This document shows positions 8,025 through 16,353 of a stretch of DNA of 64,000 nt, piece by piece; position 1 is the first letter of the stretch; the number at the start of each line of letters is the position of its first letter. The notes under the pieces were generated by a model, which saw nothing but the letters and a program-made list of their open reading frames with translations, ran no database searches and was not told where the DNA came from. The stretch spans positions 1 through 64,000 of the forward strand of contig JAVBPP010000052.1 in assembly GCA_031549535.1 (NCBI GenBank), read 5' to 3'. Position numbers and translations under genes: made by a program. Origin of the DNA: JAVBPP01 sp031549535. Its GTDB lineage: Bacteria > Bacillota > Clostridia > Oscillospirales > Acutalibacteraceae.

Positions 8025-8900
8025 TTAATCCTCCAATGCCTTCAACGCGGCGGCGATGCGTGCTAAATCCTCGCGGTTCATAAAGTCAATCGAGATTACG
8101 CCGTTTTCCGCCTTGCCGCTGGTGGCAACTTTGACCTTTCTGCCTAAATTCCCCGCCAAGGCCAGCTCCACCTCATCAAAATAAGAGGCTCGGCGCTGTT
8201 GTGTTTTTTCACGCGGCGCTTTTTCTTTTTCACGTTTCGCCCGCTGTGCCATTGCCTCAATCACGCGCACAGAAAGGCCGTTTGCCATGACCTCCTGCGC
8301 TGCGGCAAGCTGCTCTTCGCTTGTTTCAAAGGCCAGCAGGGCGCGTGCGTGGCCGGCGGAAAGCTGGCCGTTTTGCACAAAGCCCAGAATTTCAGCGGGC
8401 AGGCGCAGTAGGCGCAGCGCATTTGCAACCGCGGGGCGGGATTTTCCGACGGCCTCAGCCGTTTCCTCCTGCGTCAATTGCATGCGCTCCATTAGTGTTT
8501 GATACCCCTGCGCTTCTTCCAGCGGATTGAGATCCTCACGCTGCAAATTTTCAATTAGTGCCAGAACCATGGTGTCTTCGTCGCTCAGTTCCCGAATCAC
8601 AACAGGCACTTCGGAAAGGCCTGCCTGCCGCGCCGCGCGCCAGCGGCGTTCGCCCGCAACCAGCTGATAGCTGCCCTCCGGCAGCGGGCGCACCAGAATC
8701 GGCTGAATAACACCGTGTTTCGCAATACTTTCCGCAAGTGCAGTGAGCGCTTCTTCGTCAAAAATTGTCCGCGGCTGCGCACGGTTCGGCTCAATTTCAT
8801 TAATGCGCAGCTTTACCGCGCTCCCCCCGCCCTGCTCCAGGGCGTTATCCGCAAACAGGGCATCCAGCCCTCTCCCCAATCCGCTTTTTCTTGCCGGCAT
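8025..8900 (-). CDS. parB: Chromosome partitioning protein ParB (Spo0J-like)
   Basis: 291 residues. Begins [16 protein letters not shown], the typical ParB start, then has the CTP-binding ParB/Srx domain with [16 protein letters not shown] (GERRxRA motif, about 78-95), a helix-turn-helix region ([27 protein letters not shown]) and a C-terminal dimerisation domain with a Lys/Arg/Glu-rich linker. Binds parS (two perfect sites at 9466 and 15071) and loads SMC at the origin region. Unusually, parA is not the neighbour: parB starts 19 bp after the PHP gene of the hydrogenase-sensor operon and on the same strand, so it may be co-transcribed with it. parA lies 5.4 kb away. Confidence 0.95.
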   Translation of the reverse strand: MPARKSGLGRGLDALFADNALEQGGGSAVKLRINEIEPNRAQPRTIFDEEALTALAESIAKHGVIQPILVRPLPEGSYQLVAGERRWRAARQAGLSEVPVVIRELSDEDTMVLALIENLQREDLNPLEEAQGYQTLMERMQLTQEETAEAVGKSRPAVANALRLLRLPAEILGFVQNGQLSAGHARALLAFETSEEQLAAAQEVMANGLSVRVIEAMAQRAKREKEKAPREKTQQRRASYFDEVELALAGNLGRKVKVATSGKAENGVISIDFMNREDLARIAAALKALED

Positions 8901-8919
8901 ATGATGTCTCTCCTCTTCC

Positions 8920-9642
8920 TTATAGCGTTATATAGCTCCGCAGACAATCCAAAATTGCCTGCGGCGTATTTTCTGTGACTTCTAACACATGCTGCGCCTG
9001 CCGCATATCCTCCAGGCGATGCGCGTCAGAGTTGTATAGCATCCGCAAATGTTGCAGCGCGGGGTGCGCTCGCTGCATCTCCTCCAGCCGGGAGGGGTCT
9101 GCCAGCTCTGCACAGGAAAAGCCCATCTCCTGTGAAATGGTTCCCAAATTGGAAATGATGGAGTAAGAGCTGCGGTCAATATGCGCGGGAAAGCAGACAC
9201 CGCCGTGGATTTGCACCAAGTCCGGCGCGGCGGCGGTGGAAATATCGCTCGCGAGGGTGAGCAGCGGTTCATAAAGATATTGCAGCTCGTCCTGCGCGTT
9301 TACGACGCTTTGCTCCCCAAAAATTTCCGCCCGGTTCTTTATGTTTGGGCTGTGCGCTCCCACATAGTCTGAAAACACCATTGCCTGCTCCAGCGTGGGA
9401 AACAGGCAAACCATATGCACCTCATCTGCCGTGCAAAGCTCCATCCCGGGCAAAAAGGTGATGCCTGTTTCACGTGAAACATCCTGCGCGGCCGGGCAGT
9501 TTAGGCAGCTGTTGTGGTCCGTCAAGGCAATTGCCTGATAGCCCAGCAGCCCCGCCAGCTGTACCAGGTTGTAAGGCGTCATTTCCGCATCGCCGCAGGG
9601 GGAGAGGCAGGAATGCAGATGAAAATCGTAGGCTATCCTCAT
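8920..9642 (-). CDS. PHP-domain phosphoesterase
   Basis: 240 residues with the four PHP metal-binding motifs: YDFHLHSCLSPCGD (HxH, near residue 7), ALTDHNS, a Glu-containing PGMELC, HGGVCFPAHIDR and C-terminal YNSDAH. PHP proteins hydrolyse phosphoesters with a trinuclear metal site. Its gene overlaps the DRTGG gene by 4 bp (ATGA). In [FeFe]-hydrogenase sensory clusters of Clostridia, PHP phosphatases accompany kinases and HydS-type proteins, so a role in dephosphorylation within a signalling circuit is plausible but inferred. A parS site (9466-9481) is embedded in codons for DVSRET. Confidence 0.85.
   Translation of the reverse strand: MRIAYDFHLHSCLSPCGDAEMTPYNLVQLAGLLGYQAIALTDHNSCLNCPAAQDVSRETGITFLPGMELCTADEVHMVCLFPTLEQAMVFSDYVGAHSPNIKNRAEIFGEQSVVNAQDELQYLYEPLLTLASDISTAAAPDLVQIHGGVCFPAHIDRSSYSIISNLGTISQEMGFSCAELADPSRLEEMQRAHPALQHLRMLYNSDAHRLEDMRQAQHVLEVTENTPQAILDCLRSYITL
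9466..9481. other. parS: parS site 1 (ParB-binding centromere)
   Basis: Perfect 16-bp palindrome TGTTTCACGTGAAACA, identical to the Bacillus/Clostridium parS consensus. It lies inside the PHP coding sequence, about 570 bp upstream of the parB start. Confidence 0.95.
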
Positions 9643-9974
9643 TGCTGCAACAGGCTCGCAAGCAAAACGGCCATAGCATAGGCGCTCTTATCGGTTTGCA
9701 AAACCGCAATGCCGTTCTGCTCCGCCTTTTGTTTTGCGGTCTCGTCCAGGGGCGCGTTATCCGTTAACACGATGCAGGCCAGCTCCCCCAGTGCGGCAAC
9801 GCCGATGGAGTTGACGTTCCCCATCACGGTCATCCAGGCATCCCCTGCGTTTGCACGGGAAATAATCCAGCTCAGCAAGTCTCCGCAATAGCCGCCTAAT
9901 ATTTCGTGTTCCAGCCCCGAGCCGCCGCATAATACACGGCAGCCTGTTTGTTCGCTGAATTGTTGTACAGTCAT
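9639..9974 (-). CDS. DRTGG-domain protein (short)
   Basis: 111 residues resembling the DRTGG domain, a small alpha/beta fold found next to CBS and HprK-type modules. Signature segments: GSGLEHEILGGYCGDLLSWIISRANAGDAWMTVMGNVNSIGVAALGELACIVLTDN. It is similar in length and organisation to the first gene of the same operon (11780-12136), so the operon carries two DRTGG proteins. Its molecular role is unknown; DRTGG genes recur in hydrogenase and phosphotransacetylase contexts. Sits 14 bp after the HydS-like gene and overlaps the PHP start by 4 bp. Confidence 0.75.
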   Translation of the reverse strand: MTVQQFSEQTGCRVLCGGSGLEHEILGGYCGDLLSWIISRANAGDAWMTVMGNVNSIGVAALGELACIVLTDNAPLDETAKQKAEQNGIAVLQTDKSAYAMAVLLASLLQQ

Positions 9975-9988
9975 ACGCTCATTTTCCT

Positions 9989-11290
9989 TTACTCTTTTTC
10001 CGGCTTGCGAAACGGAGCCGGTATGTAGCGCTGCATGTCCCTCTCACCCATGCCCTCCCGCTGGCGGAACACACAGTCGTTTTCACTCACAAGGCCCTGC
10101 ACCACATCCTCCGCCAAGGCGCGGCAGGTGGGGGCGCCACAGGTGCCACAGTCCAGCCCCGGCAGACGTTCCAGCAGTTCGTTAATCATGTGCATTACCG
10201 TCATCGCGTCCTGAATATTATCCGCCAGCTTTAATGCGTCGGAGGCCTCAAGAGGTTTTTCCCAACGCAAGATCTCGGGAATGCCTTCGCCCTCCAGGTG
10301 ATTACAGGAAACGGGCAGATATTTGCGCAAAAGCCCCAATCTTGCCTTTGCGATATAGGGGTTTTCTGAGGTCAGGCAGCCGCCTACGCAGCCGCAGGTG
10401 CAGGCGTTCAGCTCCGCGAACTCCAGGCGCGAGAGCTTTTCGTCCTCAATCTCCCCCAAAACCTGCATCACGTTCTCGATGCCGTCCGCAGCCAGGTATT
10501 GGTCGCGCAGCAAAGCGGAGGCCTCTCCCCCGCTGGACGCCCAGCTGACGCCGATAATGCCGGAGTGGCTCATCGGCTCCGGCTGCTCAACCAGCTTCAT
10601 CTCCCGCAGTAAAACGGCATGAATATCCATAAAGGCAATTGCACCGTCGATATTTGATTTTTCGCGCCCCAGCGGCTGGCGGATATCCGTAATTTTTGCC
10701 GGGCAGGGTGTTAAAAAGAAGATGCCGATTTTCTCGCCGGGCAGCCCGGTTTTTTGCATGGCTTCTTCCCGCGCCAGACGCGCCGCCTCCTCCATGGGGG
10801 GGACTAGGGGCAGTAAGTTCGGAATCAGCTTGGGAAAGCAGACACGAATCAAACGGCAAACAGCCGGGCAGGCTGTGGAAATCACGGGTTTTTTCACATC
10901 CGCTTGATCCATAAAGCGCCGCGTGGCGTCCGAAATCAGCTCCGCTCCGCGCGAAACGGGAAAACAATCGTCAAAGCCCAGCATTTTCAGTGCAGTGAGC
11001 ACATAGTCAATGTCATCCAGCTTGCTGAACTGCCCGTAAAGCGCGGGCGCAGGTAAGGCGATGCGGTATTCATAGTCCAACAGCCTGTTCATGGAATCGC
11101 GCTGCGCAACCTTGGCATGGTGGGGGCACACGCGAATACAGACTCCGCAATCGATGCAGAGCTCCGGGCGTATTTGTGCCTTGCCGTTGCGCACGCGAAT
11201 TGCCTGCGTGGGGCAGCGCTGCATGCAATGTGTGCAGCCCTTGCATTTATCGGTATCCAGCCGAACCGAATGGTAGAAAGCATCTGACAT
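9989..11290 (-). CDS. HydS-like [FeFe]-hydrogenase homologue without PAS domain (putative H2/redox sensor)
   Basis: 433 residues. Two 4Fe-4S ferredoxin motifs (C16-C26, C45-C55) precede an H-cluster domain with the expected blocks: STACPA (L1, around C141), LTPCPAK (L2, C196) and CTCGCVGGC (L3, ligands C301/C305). An RnfB-type Fe-S motif follows (C381-x2-C384-x4-C389, then C406) and the protein ends there. In L1 the residue before the conserved cysteine is Ala rather than the Cys that relays protons in prototypical enzymes, which is typical of slow, sensory (group C/D) hydrogenases. Characterised group C sensors end in a PAS domain; none is present here. The flanking RsbW-like ATPase, PHP and DRTGG proteins support a signalling rather than a catalytic role. 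Confidence 0.85.
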   Translation of the reverse strand: MSDAFYHSVRLDTDKCKGCTHCMQRCPTQAIRVRNGKAQIRPELCIDCGVCIRVCPHHAKVAQRDSMNRLLDYEYRIALPAPALYGQFSKLDDIDYVLTALKMLGFDDCFPVSRGAELISDATRRFMDQADVKKPVISTACPAVCRLIRVCFPKLIPNLLPLVPPMEEAARLAREEAMQKTGLPGEKIGIFFLTPCPAKITDIRQPLGREKSNIDGAIAFMDIHAVLLREMKLVEQPEPMSHSGIIGVSWASSGGEASALLRDQYLAADGIENVMQVLGEIEDEKLSRLEFAELNACTCGCVGGCLTSENPYIAKARLGLLRKYLPVSCNHLEGEGIPEILRWEKPLEASDALKLADNIQDAMTVMHMINELLERLPGLDCGTCGAPTCRALAEDVVQGLVSENDCVFRQREGMGERDMQRYIPAPFRKPEKE

Positions 11291-11317
11291 GCCGCATCCA
11301 TTCTCCTTTACCTAACG

Positions 11318-11749
11318 TTATTTCACATAGACTTTCATGGTTAGCGTGGTGCCGACACCCAGCTCGGTATCCACCTGCATTTCATCGGTGTATTTCTTAA
11401 TGTTCGGCAGCCCCATACCCGCGCCGAAGCCCAGAGACCGGATGTTATCCGGGGCGGTGGAGTACCCCGCCTGCATGGCGAGCTCCACGTTTTCAATCCC
11501 CGGCCCTTGGTCAGCCAAAATGACCTCTACATATTCCGGCGTAATCTCAACATCCGCCTGGCCGTTTCCGGCGTGAATAACCATGTTGATTTCGCCTTCA
11601 TACATGGCAATTGCCACGTTTTTTATCAAATCCGCGGGGAAGCCCAACTCTTTTAACACGCGCTTCACTTCTCCGGAGGCTTCCCCCGCGCGCGTAAAAT
11701 CGGTTCCGTCTACCTCATAGTGCAATTTTAACACATGCGCTTCGCTCAT
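11318..11749 (-). CDS. RsbW-like GHKL ATPase/serine kinase (anti-sigma-factor-like)
   Basis: 143 residues, a single HATPase_c domain. N box: NVAIAMYEGEINMVIHAG; G1 box: DQGPGIENVELA; G2 glycines: LGFGAGMGLPNIKKY. This is the fold of RsbW/SpoIIAB anti-sigma serine kinases. No sigma factor or anti-anti-sigma protein lies beside it, so the partner is unknown; the operon suggests it works with the HydS-like protein and the PHP phosphatase. A second, different GHKL ATPase lies inside the HydABC operon (61739-62293). Confidence 0.85.
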   Translation of the reverse strand: MSEAHVLKLHYEVDGTDFTRAGEASGEVKRVLKELGFPADLIKNVAIAMYEGEINMVIHAGNGQADVEITPEYVEVILADQGPGIENVELAMQAGYSTAPDNIRSLGFGAGMGLPNIKKYTDEMQVDTELGVGTTLTMKVYVK

Positions 11750-11779
11750 AACGCCAATCCTCTCTCCATCCTTTTCCCC

Positions 11780-12136
11780 TCACTGTTTGCAATCCATCGC
11801 GCCGCGCAGGCCGTGCTGATATAGCAGGCCGCAGGAGGAAAACATCTCCCGCTCCGTGCACAGCAGCACAATTCCTTTCTGTTTTGCAAGAGTAATCATG
11901 TCCTGATCCGGCCGTTTGCCCCGCACAAAAACGATGCATTTCATATCCATCATTTCCGCGGTTCGCACCGCCTGTGGATTGACAAGGCCGGTGAGCATAA
12001 CGGCCTGTTCCTTCACAAAAGCCAACACATCGCTCATCATATCGCTGCCGCAGGCAGTAAACACCTCGGTATCCAGCAAGTCTTCTCCGCTGATAATTTC
12101 TGCTTTCAAAATGTCTTTTAGCACAGTAACGGTCAT
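11780..12136 (-). CDS. DRTGG-domain protein (first gene of sensor operon)
   Basis: 118 residues with a DRTGG-type pattern: TVLKDILKAEIISGEDLLDTEVFTACGSDMMSDVLAFV, LTGLVNPQAVRTAEMMDMKCIVFVRGK, and IVLLCTEREMFSSCGLLYQHGL. Related to the 9639-9974 product. Contains several Cys residues but no recognisable cluster motif. Start ATG 12136 follows GGGGGGAACGGT. It leads a five-gene run (12136 to 8920), possibly six with parB. Confidence 0.75.
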   Translation of the reverse strand: MTVTVLKDILKAEIISGEDLLDTEVFTACGSDMMSDVLAFVKEQAVMLTGLVNPQAVRTAEMMDMKCIVFVRGKRPDQDMITLAKQKGIVLLCTEREMFSSCGLLYQHGLRGAMDCKQ

Positions 12137-12171
12137 ACCGTTCCCCCCTACTTAATTTATGGGCTGCAACC

Positions 12172-12200
12172 AGTATACAGTATTGGATTGTTTTTTTCAA
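12172..12200 (-). promoter_or_regulatory. Sigma-A-type promoter of hydrogenase-sensor operon
   Basis: Minus strand TTGAAA-N17-TATACT, 36 bp upstream of the first DRTGG start. The -10 lies in a near-palindrome (CCAATACTGTATACTGG), which could be an operator. Confidence 0.6.
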
Positions 12201-12263
12201 TACGGGTAAAAAAGGAACTGTTGTGGGCATACTATTTTTATCAAAATTTATTGAGGTGGCAGT

Positions 12264-14291
12264 ATGACCTATACCTTGGAGCGCAATGCGGACGGCAGTT
12301 ATAATGTATTGCTGCGCTATGAACAAAACGATACGGAGTTTTCTATGGATTTTTTTTCAAACGAGGCCCTTTCTCGTTACGCGGAGGAAATTGGCGCTTT
12401 TTTGGAGCGGCAGGGTAAAAATTTGCGGCTGCACGCGGTGACAATTCTAATTTCCGGCGTAATTATCGCCTCCATTCCGGCGGTTGCCCTGATTCAGGCA
12501 CAGGCGGCGCAGCCGGAGGAGGGGCGTTACAGCATGGCCTACCTCTACACGGGGAGCGACCAGCAGCAAATTCAATATGTCAAAAACGCGGACATCAGCC
12601 TGCATGTGGTTGCGCCCAGCTGGTTTGATATCCGCAGCGACGGCAGCCTACTCACGCATTACCTCAACCCAACGCTCATTGGCGCGATGCACGCGGAAGG
12701 AATTCGCGTTGTGCCCTTTTTGAGCAACCATTGGGATAGGGCGGGCGGCATTGCCTTTTTGCAAAATATAGATGCAAACAGCACGGCGTTGGCGAATGCC
12801 GTGCTGCAGAATAATTTGGACGGCGTCAACGTGGACATTGAAAATGTTACGCACAATGAACGCGCGCAGTATGCGGAGTTTGTGCGCCAACTGCGGCAAA
12901 AGTTGCCCCCCGACAAGGAGGTTTCCGTTGCGGTTGCGGCGAACCCAAACGGTTGGACAAGCGGTTGGCACGGCTCTTATGATTATGCGAAGCTCGGACA
13001 GTATGCAGATCACCTGTTTCTCATGACGTATGATGAAAGCTGGCAGGGCGGCCCGGCGGGTCCGGTGGCCTCCATTGGTTTTGTGGAGCGTTCCGTGCAA
13101 TATGCCCTGCGCTATGTGCCGAGTGAAAAAATTGTGCTGGGTCTGCCGCTGTTCGGGCGGCTTTGGAGCGACAGCGGTTTTAACGGCAACGGCGTGTATC
13201 TCAGCTATGCCGCAACGCTTCTGAACAGCTACAACGCTGTTGTGAGTTTTGATGAGCAATCTCTCTCGCCCAAGGCAAGCTTTACCGTGCGTGAGGGAGA
13301 CCCAGCCTATTCCGTCAACGGCAAAAAGTTACTTCCCGGCAATTATACGCTCTGGTTTGAAAATAAAGTTTCTATTGAGAAAAAGCTTGGTCTGGTCACA
13401 AAATATAATCTCAAGGGAGCGGGCAGTTGGGCGCTGGGGCAGGAAACACAGGATATTTGGGAGGACTATACCGCAGTGCTGAACAACCGAAGTAGTACAA
13501 CGGCCAATACCGGAACTGGCGGTGCGGATACCAGCAGTGATGCAAGCACGCCCGATACAACTAAAGGCGATGAAAGCCCGGCCGCTCCGGAGCCGACGAC
13601 AGCTACGCCGACCGCTCCCGCAAAAACGGCCGCCGGTAACTCCAAAAACACAAAAAAAGACAGCTCTTCCGGTTCAACCAAAACAGAGGGTGGCAAGAGC
13701 AGCCCCGGTAAACCGAAAACCGAAAAAGCCACAACCGTTACTACTACGGCTTCGCCTTTACAAAACCAAAGAGCTTCCGGCGTTGGGGCATCACAGCAAG
13801 GGTCGGTTAGCGCGACGCCTCAAACTGCATTGCCGGAGGTTCTTACGAAAAATTCACTGCTTACGCCGGTTGCTGTCAATACGCAGGATGACTCATTAAT
13901 TTCCCGTTTGAAAGCCGCCCTGCGCGGGGAAGCGAAGGGCGGCGCTCAAAATAGCTTTGCCGAATCTGCGCAAGCTGTTGCTGCCGCGCCGGAAAGCGTA
14001 ATGGGCTCCATCCTGGCACAGTTCAGCCAAAGCGCCCAGGTGAATGCTTCGGAAGAAAAAACGCAGCCTCTGATCAACGAGACTGCGTTAACACCGCGTA
14101 ATCTTGTGGAAAGCGCGCATATCGGGATTGAGGATGCGATTGTCTATGACGCGCCACACGGCTCTGTCATTGGCCGGGTTGCCGCGGGCAGCGCCTTGTT
14201 TCTGTTCGGCATCAGTGCGGCGGGTTATTATGTCATCCGCTGGAAACAGGGGCAGGCCTTTATCCGGCAAGAGGCAGTTGTTCCAAAATAA
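12264..14291 (+). CDS. Membrane-anchored GH18 (YaaH/SleL-like) glycosidase with long linker
   Basis: 675 residues. A cytoplasmic N-terminus of about 57 residues is followed by one membrane segment (about 58-80), then a glycoside hydrolase family 18 domain (about 88-405). The active-site motif is DGVNVDIE at 186-193, with Glu193 as probable acid; Asn replaces the first middle Asp, as is common in spore-cortex-type YaaH/SleL enzymes. A Ser/Thr/Pro/Ala-rich linker (about 405-610) leads to a C-terminal segment (DAIVYDAPHGSVIGRVAAGS) that looks like a small SH3-type repeat. Probably acts on N-acetylglucosamine linkages of peptidoglycan, perhaps in spores. It is encoded on the + strand between two minus-strand loci and separates parA from the rest. 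Confidence 0.82.
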   Translation: MTYTLERNADGSYNVLLRYEQNDTEFSMDFFSNEALSRYAEEIGAFLERQGKNLRLHAVTILISGVIIASIPAVALIQAQAAQPEEGRYSMAYLYTGSDQQQIQYVKNADISLHVVAPSWFDIRSDGSLLTHYLNPTLIGAMHAEGIRVVPFLSNHWDRAGGIAFLQNIDANSTALANAVLQNNLDGVNVDIENVTHNERAQYAEFVRQLRQKLPPDKEVSVAVAANPNGWTSGWHGSYDYAKLGQYADHLFLMTYDESWQGGPAGPVASIGFVERSVQYALRYVPSEKIVLGLPLFGRLWSDSGFNGNGVYLSYAATLLNSYNAVVSFDEQSLSPKASFTVREGDPAYSVNGKKLLPGNYTLWFENKVSIEKKLGLVTKYNLKGAGSWALGQETQDIWEDYTAVLNNRSSTTANTGTGGADTSSDASTPDTTKGDESPAAPEPTTATPTAPAKTAAGNSKNTKKDSSSGSTKTEGGKSSPGKPKTEKATTVTTTASPLQNQRASGVGASQQGSVSATPQTALPEVLTKNSLLTPVAVNTQDDSLISRLKAALRGEAKGGAQNSFAESAQAVAAAPESVMGSILAQFSQSAQVNASEEKTQPLINETALTPRNLVESAHIGIEDAIVYDAPHGSVIGRVAAGSALFLFGISAAGYYVIRWKQGQAFIRQEAVVPK

Positions 14292-14295
14292 TGGT

Positions 14296-15078
14296 TTATC
14301 GTTTCACGCCGTTTTGCTTCAACAGTTCTGCCGCAAGGGCGTCGTAAGCTTCGGTGCCCCGCGAATGCTTGTCATAGTACAAAACAGGCTGCCCGTAGCT
14401 GGGCGCCTCGGAGAGGCGTATATTGCGCGGAATAACGGTTGCATATACTTTTTGCGGAAAAAAGCGCTTCACTTCCTCCACCACCTGCTGGGTGAGGTTC
14501 AGCCGGCCGTCGAACATGGTGAGCAGCACGCCCTCCATCTCGAGCATGGGGTTATACAGCCGCTTAATCTGCCGCACCGTGGACATCAGTTGAGAAAGAC
14601 CCTCGAGCGCATAATATTCACATTGAATCGGAACCAAAATAGTATCTGCCGCGCACAAGCCGTTTAAGGTAATCAAACCGAGCGAGGGCGGGCAATCCAA
14701 AAAGATAAAGTCAAACTCTTCCTTGATTGGCGCAAGAGCATTTTTCAGCCGGGACTCCCGCTGCTGCATCTCCACCAGCTCCAGCTCCGCCCCGGCCAGC
14801 GCCATGCTGGAGGGCAGCACCCAGGTGTTTACAAAGGCTGTCTGCAGCATAATTTCTTTTGCACCAATGCCGCCAATAATGGCGTCGTAGGAGGAGCGCT
14901 GCAGCTCTCGCTTGTTCACCCCCAGCCCACTGGTTGTGTTCCCCTGCGGGTCGATATCCACCAAAAGCACCCGGCAGCCCATGGCTCCGAGCGCGGCGCT
15001 TACATTGACAGCTGTTGTTGTTTTTCCGACGCCGCCCTTCTGGTTGACGATGGCAATAATCTTTCCAATATGTTTCAC
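14296..15078 (-). CDS. parA: Chromosome partitioning ATPase ParA (Soj-like)
   Basis: About 260 residues. Deviant Walker A KGGVGKTTT near the N-terminus, VDIDPQGN, and DCPPSLGLITLNGL (Walker B) identify a Soj/ParA ATPase, which binds DNA nonspecifically when ATP-bound and is stimulated by ParB. The start is ambiguous: ATG 15087 gives MFHVKHIGK but has GGAGG directly abutting it (zero spacing), whereas GTG 15078 lies 9 bases after GGAGG and gives MKHIGKIIAIVNQKGG, the usual family length. I prefer GTG 15078. Either way a parS site overlaps the translation start. Convergent with the GH18 gene, 4 bp apart. Confidence 0.93.
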   Translation of the reverse strand: MKHIGKIIAIVNQKGGVGKTTTAVNVSAALGAMGCRVLLVDIDPQGNTTSGLGVNKRELQRSSYDAIIGGIGAKEIMLQTAFVNTWVLPSSMALAGAELELVEMQQRESRLKNALAPIKEEFDFIFLDCPPSLGLITLNGLCAADTILVPIQCEYYALEGLSQLMSTVRQIKRLYNPMLEMEGVLLTMFDGRLNLTQQVVEEVKRFFPQKVYATVIPRNIRLSEAPSYGQPVLYYDKHSRGTEAYDALAAELLKQNGVKR

Positions 15079-15086
15079 GTGAAACA
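15071..15086. other. parS: parS site 2, overlapping parA start
   Basis: Perfect TGTTTCACGTGAAACA palindrome lying over the first codons of parA (it would encode FHVKH) and within a few bases of its ribosome site. ParB bound here could also affect parA expression. Confidence 0.95.
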
Positions 15087-15117
15087 TCCTCCGTTGGTTT
15101 TAGCGTTTAGGTTTACC

Positions 15118-15126
15118 AGTATAGCA
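15118..15126 (-). promoter_or_regulatory. Possible extended -10 promoter of parA
   Basis: Minus strand TGCTATACT (TG-N-TATACT extended -10), about 30 bp upstream of the parA start. No good -35 box is visible, which is tolerable for extended -10 promoters. Confidence 0.4.
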
Positions 15127-15171
15127 CAGCAGCGGGACTAGGGGAAGATGTTCTTGATAAAAATAATAGCA

Positions 15172-16353
15172 TCATGAGTCTGTCTTCTCCTCTTTCTGCG
15201 CAACCTTCCCGCGGCGCCAAACATGGATGATGCCCTCGTCGTTGAGCACTTTGATTAAAATGAATACAATGGGCAACAAAAACAGCCCAATAAAACCGAA
15301 CAGCTGCAGCCCGAGGTACATGCCCATAATGGTTAAAATGGAAGGAAGTCCAAGATTTGCGGCCACAAGCTTTGGCTCAATAAACTGACGTAGCACTGTG
15401 ATTATGGCGTATAGCACCAAAATACCAATACCCAAACCAATCTTGTCTGTAAGCAGGCTGAAAACGCCCCAGGGCAGTAATATCGTCCCTGTGCCCAAAA
15501 CGGGGAGGATGTCCACCACGGCGATAATAGCCGCAATCGCGATAATGTATTGGCTGTCAAACAAACCGGCAAGGTATAGAATAAACAGGCCTATCGTCAC
15601 CTCTGCAAAGGTGATGGCAATGAGCGTCACATAGCTTTTGCCCAGCTTTGCCAGCGCGGAAGAAACAATCCGTTTCGTGGCGTCTAAAACCGGCTGTTTT
15701 TTCTGCGGAATCTGCCTGCGGACAAAGGCCATCAGCATGGGAAATTCCGCAGTCATAAAGATACTTGCAATGATAGCCACCACAACCGCAATAATAATGC
15801 TTGGTATCTGCTTTGCCGTAGTCCAAATGCCGCTTAACGGTGTTGCAATCCAGCTCATGCTGAGCGAGCCACCTTTATCGGGAACGCCTTCCTCGCCGCT
15901 CACCTGCGCAAGCAGTGTATCGCTGAAGCCTTCCAGCGCAGTTTTTGCCGCGGTCTCCAAAGAGTCCGGTAAAAACTTCATGTTCCTCACGATGTTCTGC
16001 TCAATGAGTTTAATGGTGTTTGGTAAATCCTCTAAGTATGTCATCAAATAACTGCCAAAATTTTGCAACTCATTTGCCAGCTTAACGCCGACCACCGCCA
16101 AAAGCGTTACGACCAAAAGCACAAAGAGCAACACGAAAACAGCCGAAAGCATGCCACGCTTTAAAAACGAAAAGCGTTCTGTTATTTTGCGTATCGGCTT
16201 TTGCAAAACCGCAGCCACAAGCAATGCAAAAATAAAAGGCGAAAACAGCCAAAACGCGTACTTCATAAACAGATAAAATGCACCGATTAAAATCACAAAA
16301 TAAAAGGTGCTGATTACAAAATTTCTGCGCCGTTCTATCGTTTCCAGTTTCAA
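15172..16353 (-). CDS. AI-2E family transporter (YtvI/PerM-like permease)
   Basis: 393 residues from TTG 16353, which has AAGGAGGG at ideal spacing and overlaps the tadA stop as TTGA (translational coupling). The hydrophobic pattern fits the AI-2E/PerM family: about eight membrane segments in 2+1+5 arrangement, a soluble region of about 110 residues after the third hydrophobic stretch, and the conserved C-terminal block ADIVDILPVLGTG-like AVVDILPVLGTGTILLPWGV, followed by EPKLVAANLGLPSI. Related YtvI proteins occur in sporulation contexts; substrates of most members are unknown. Confidence 0.88.
   Translation of the reverse strand: MKLETIERRRNFVISTFYFVILIGAFYLFMKYAFWLFSPFIFALLVAAVLQKPIRKITERFSFLKRGMLSAVFVLLFVLLVVTLLAVVGVKLANELQNFGSYLMTYLEDLPNTIKLIEQNIVRNMKFLPDSLETAAKTALEGFSDTLLAQVSGEEGVPDKGGSLSMSWIATPLSGIWTTAKQIPSIIIAVVVAIIASIFMTAEFPMLMAFVRRQIPQKKQPVLDATKRIVSSALAKLGKSYVTLIAITFAEVTIGLFILYLAGLFDSQYIIAIAAIIAVVDILPVLGTGTILLPWGVFSLLTDKIGLGIGILVLYAIITVLRQFIEPKLVAANLGLPSILTIMGMYLGLQLFGFIGLFLLPIVFILIKVLNDEGIIHVWRRGKVAQKEEKTDS

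Noticed and set aside
12172..12188. Near-palindrome CCAATACTGTATACTGG as a definite operator
   Set aside because: Imperfect, single copy and overlapping the -10 box; noted with the promoter but not called as a separate site.
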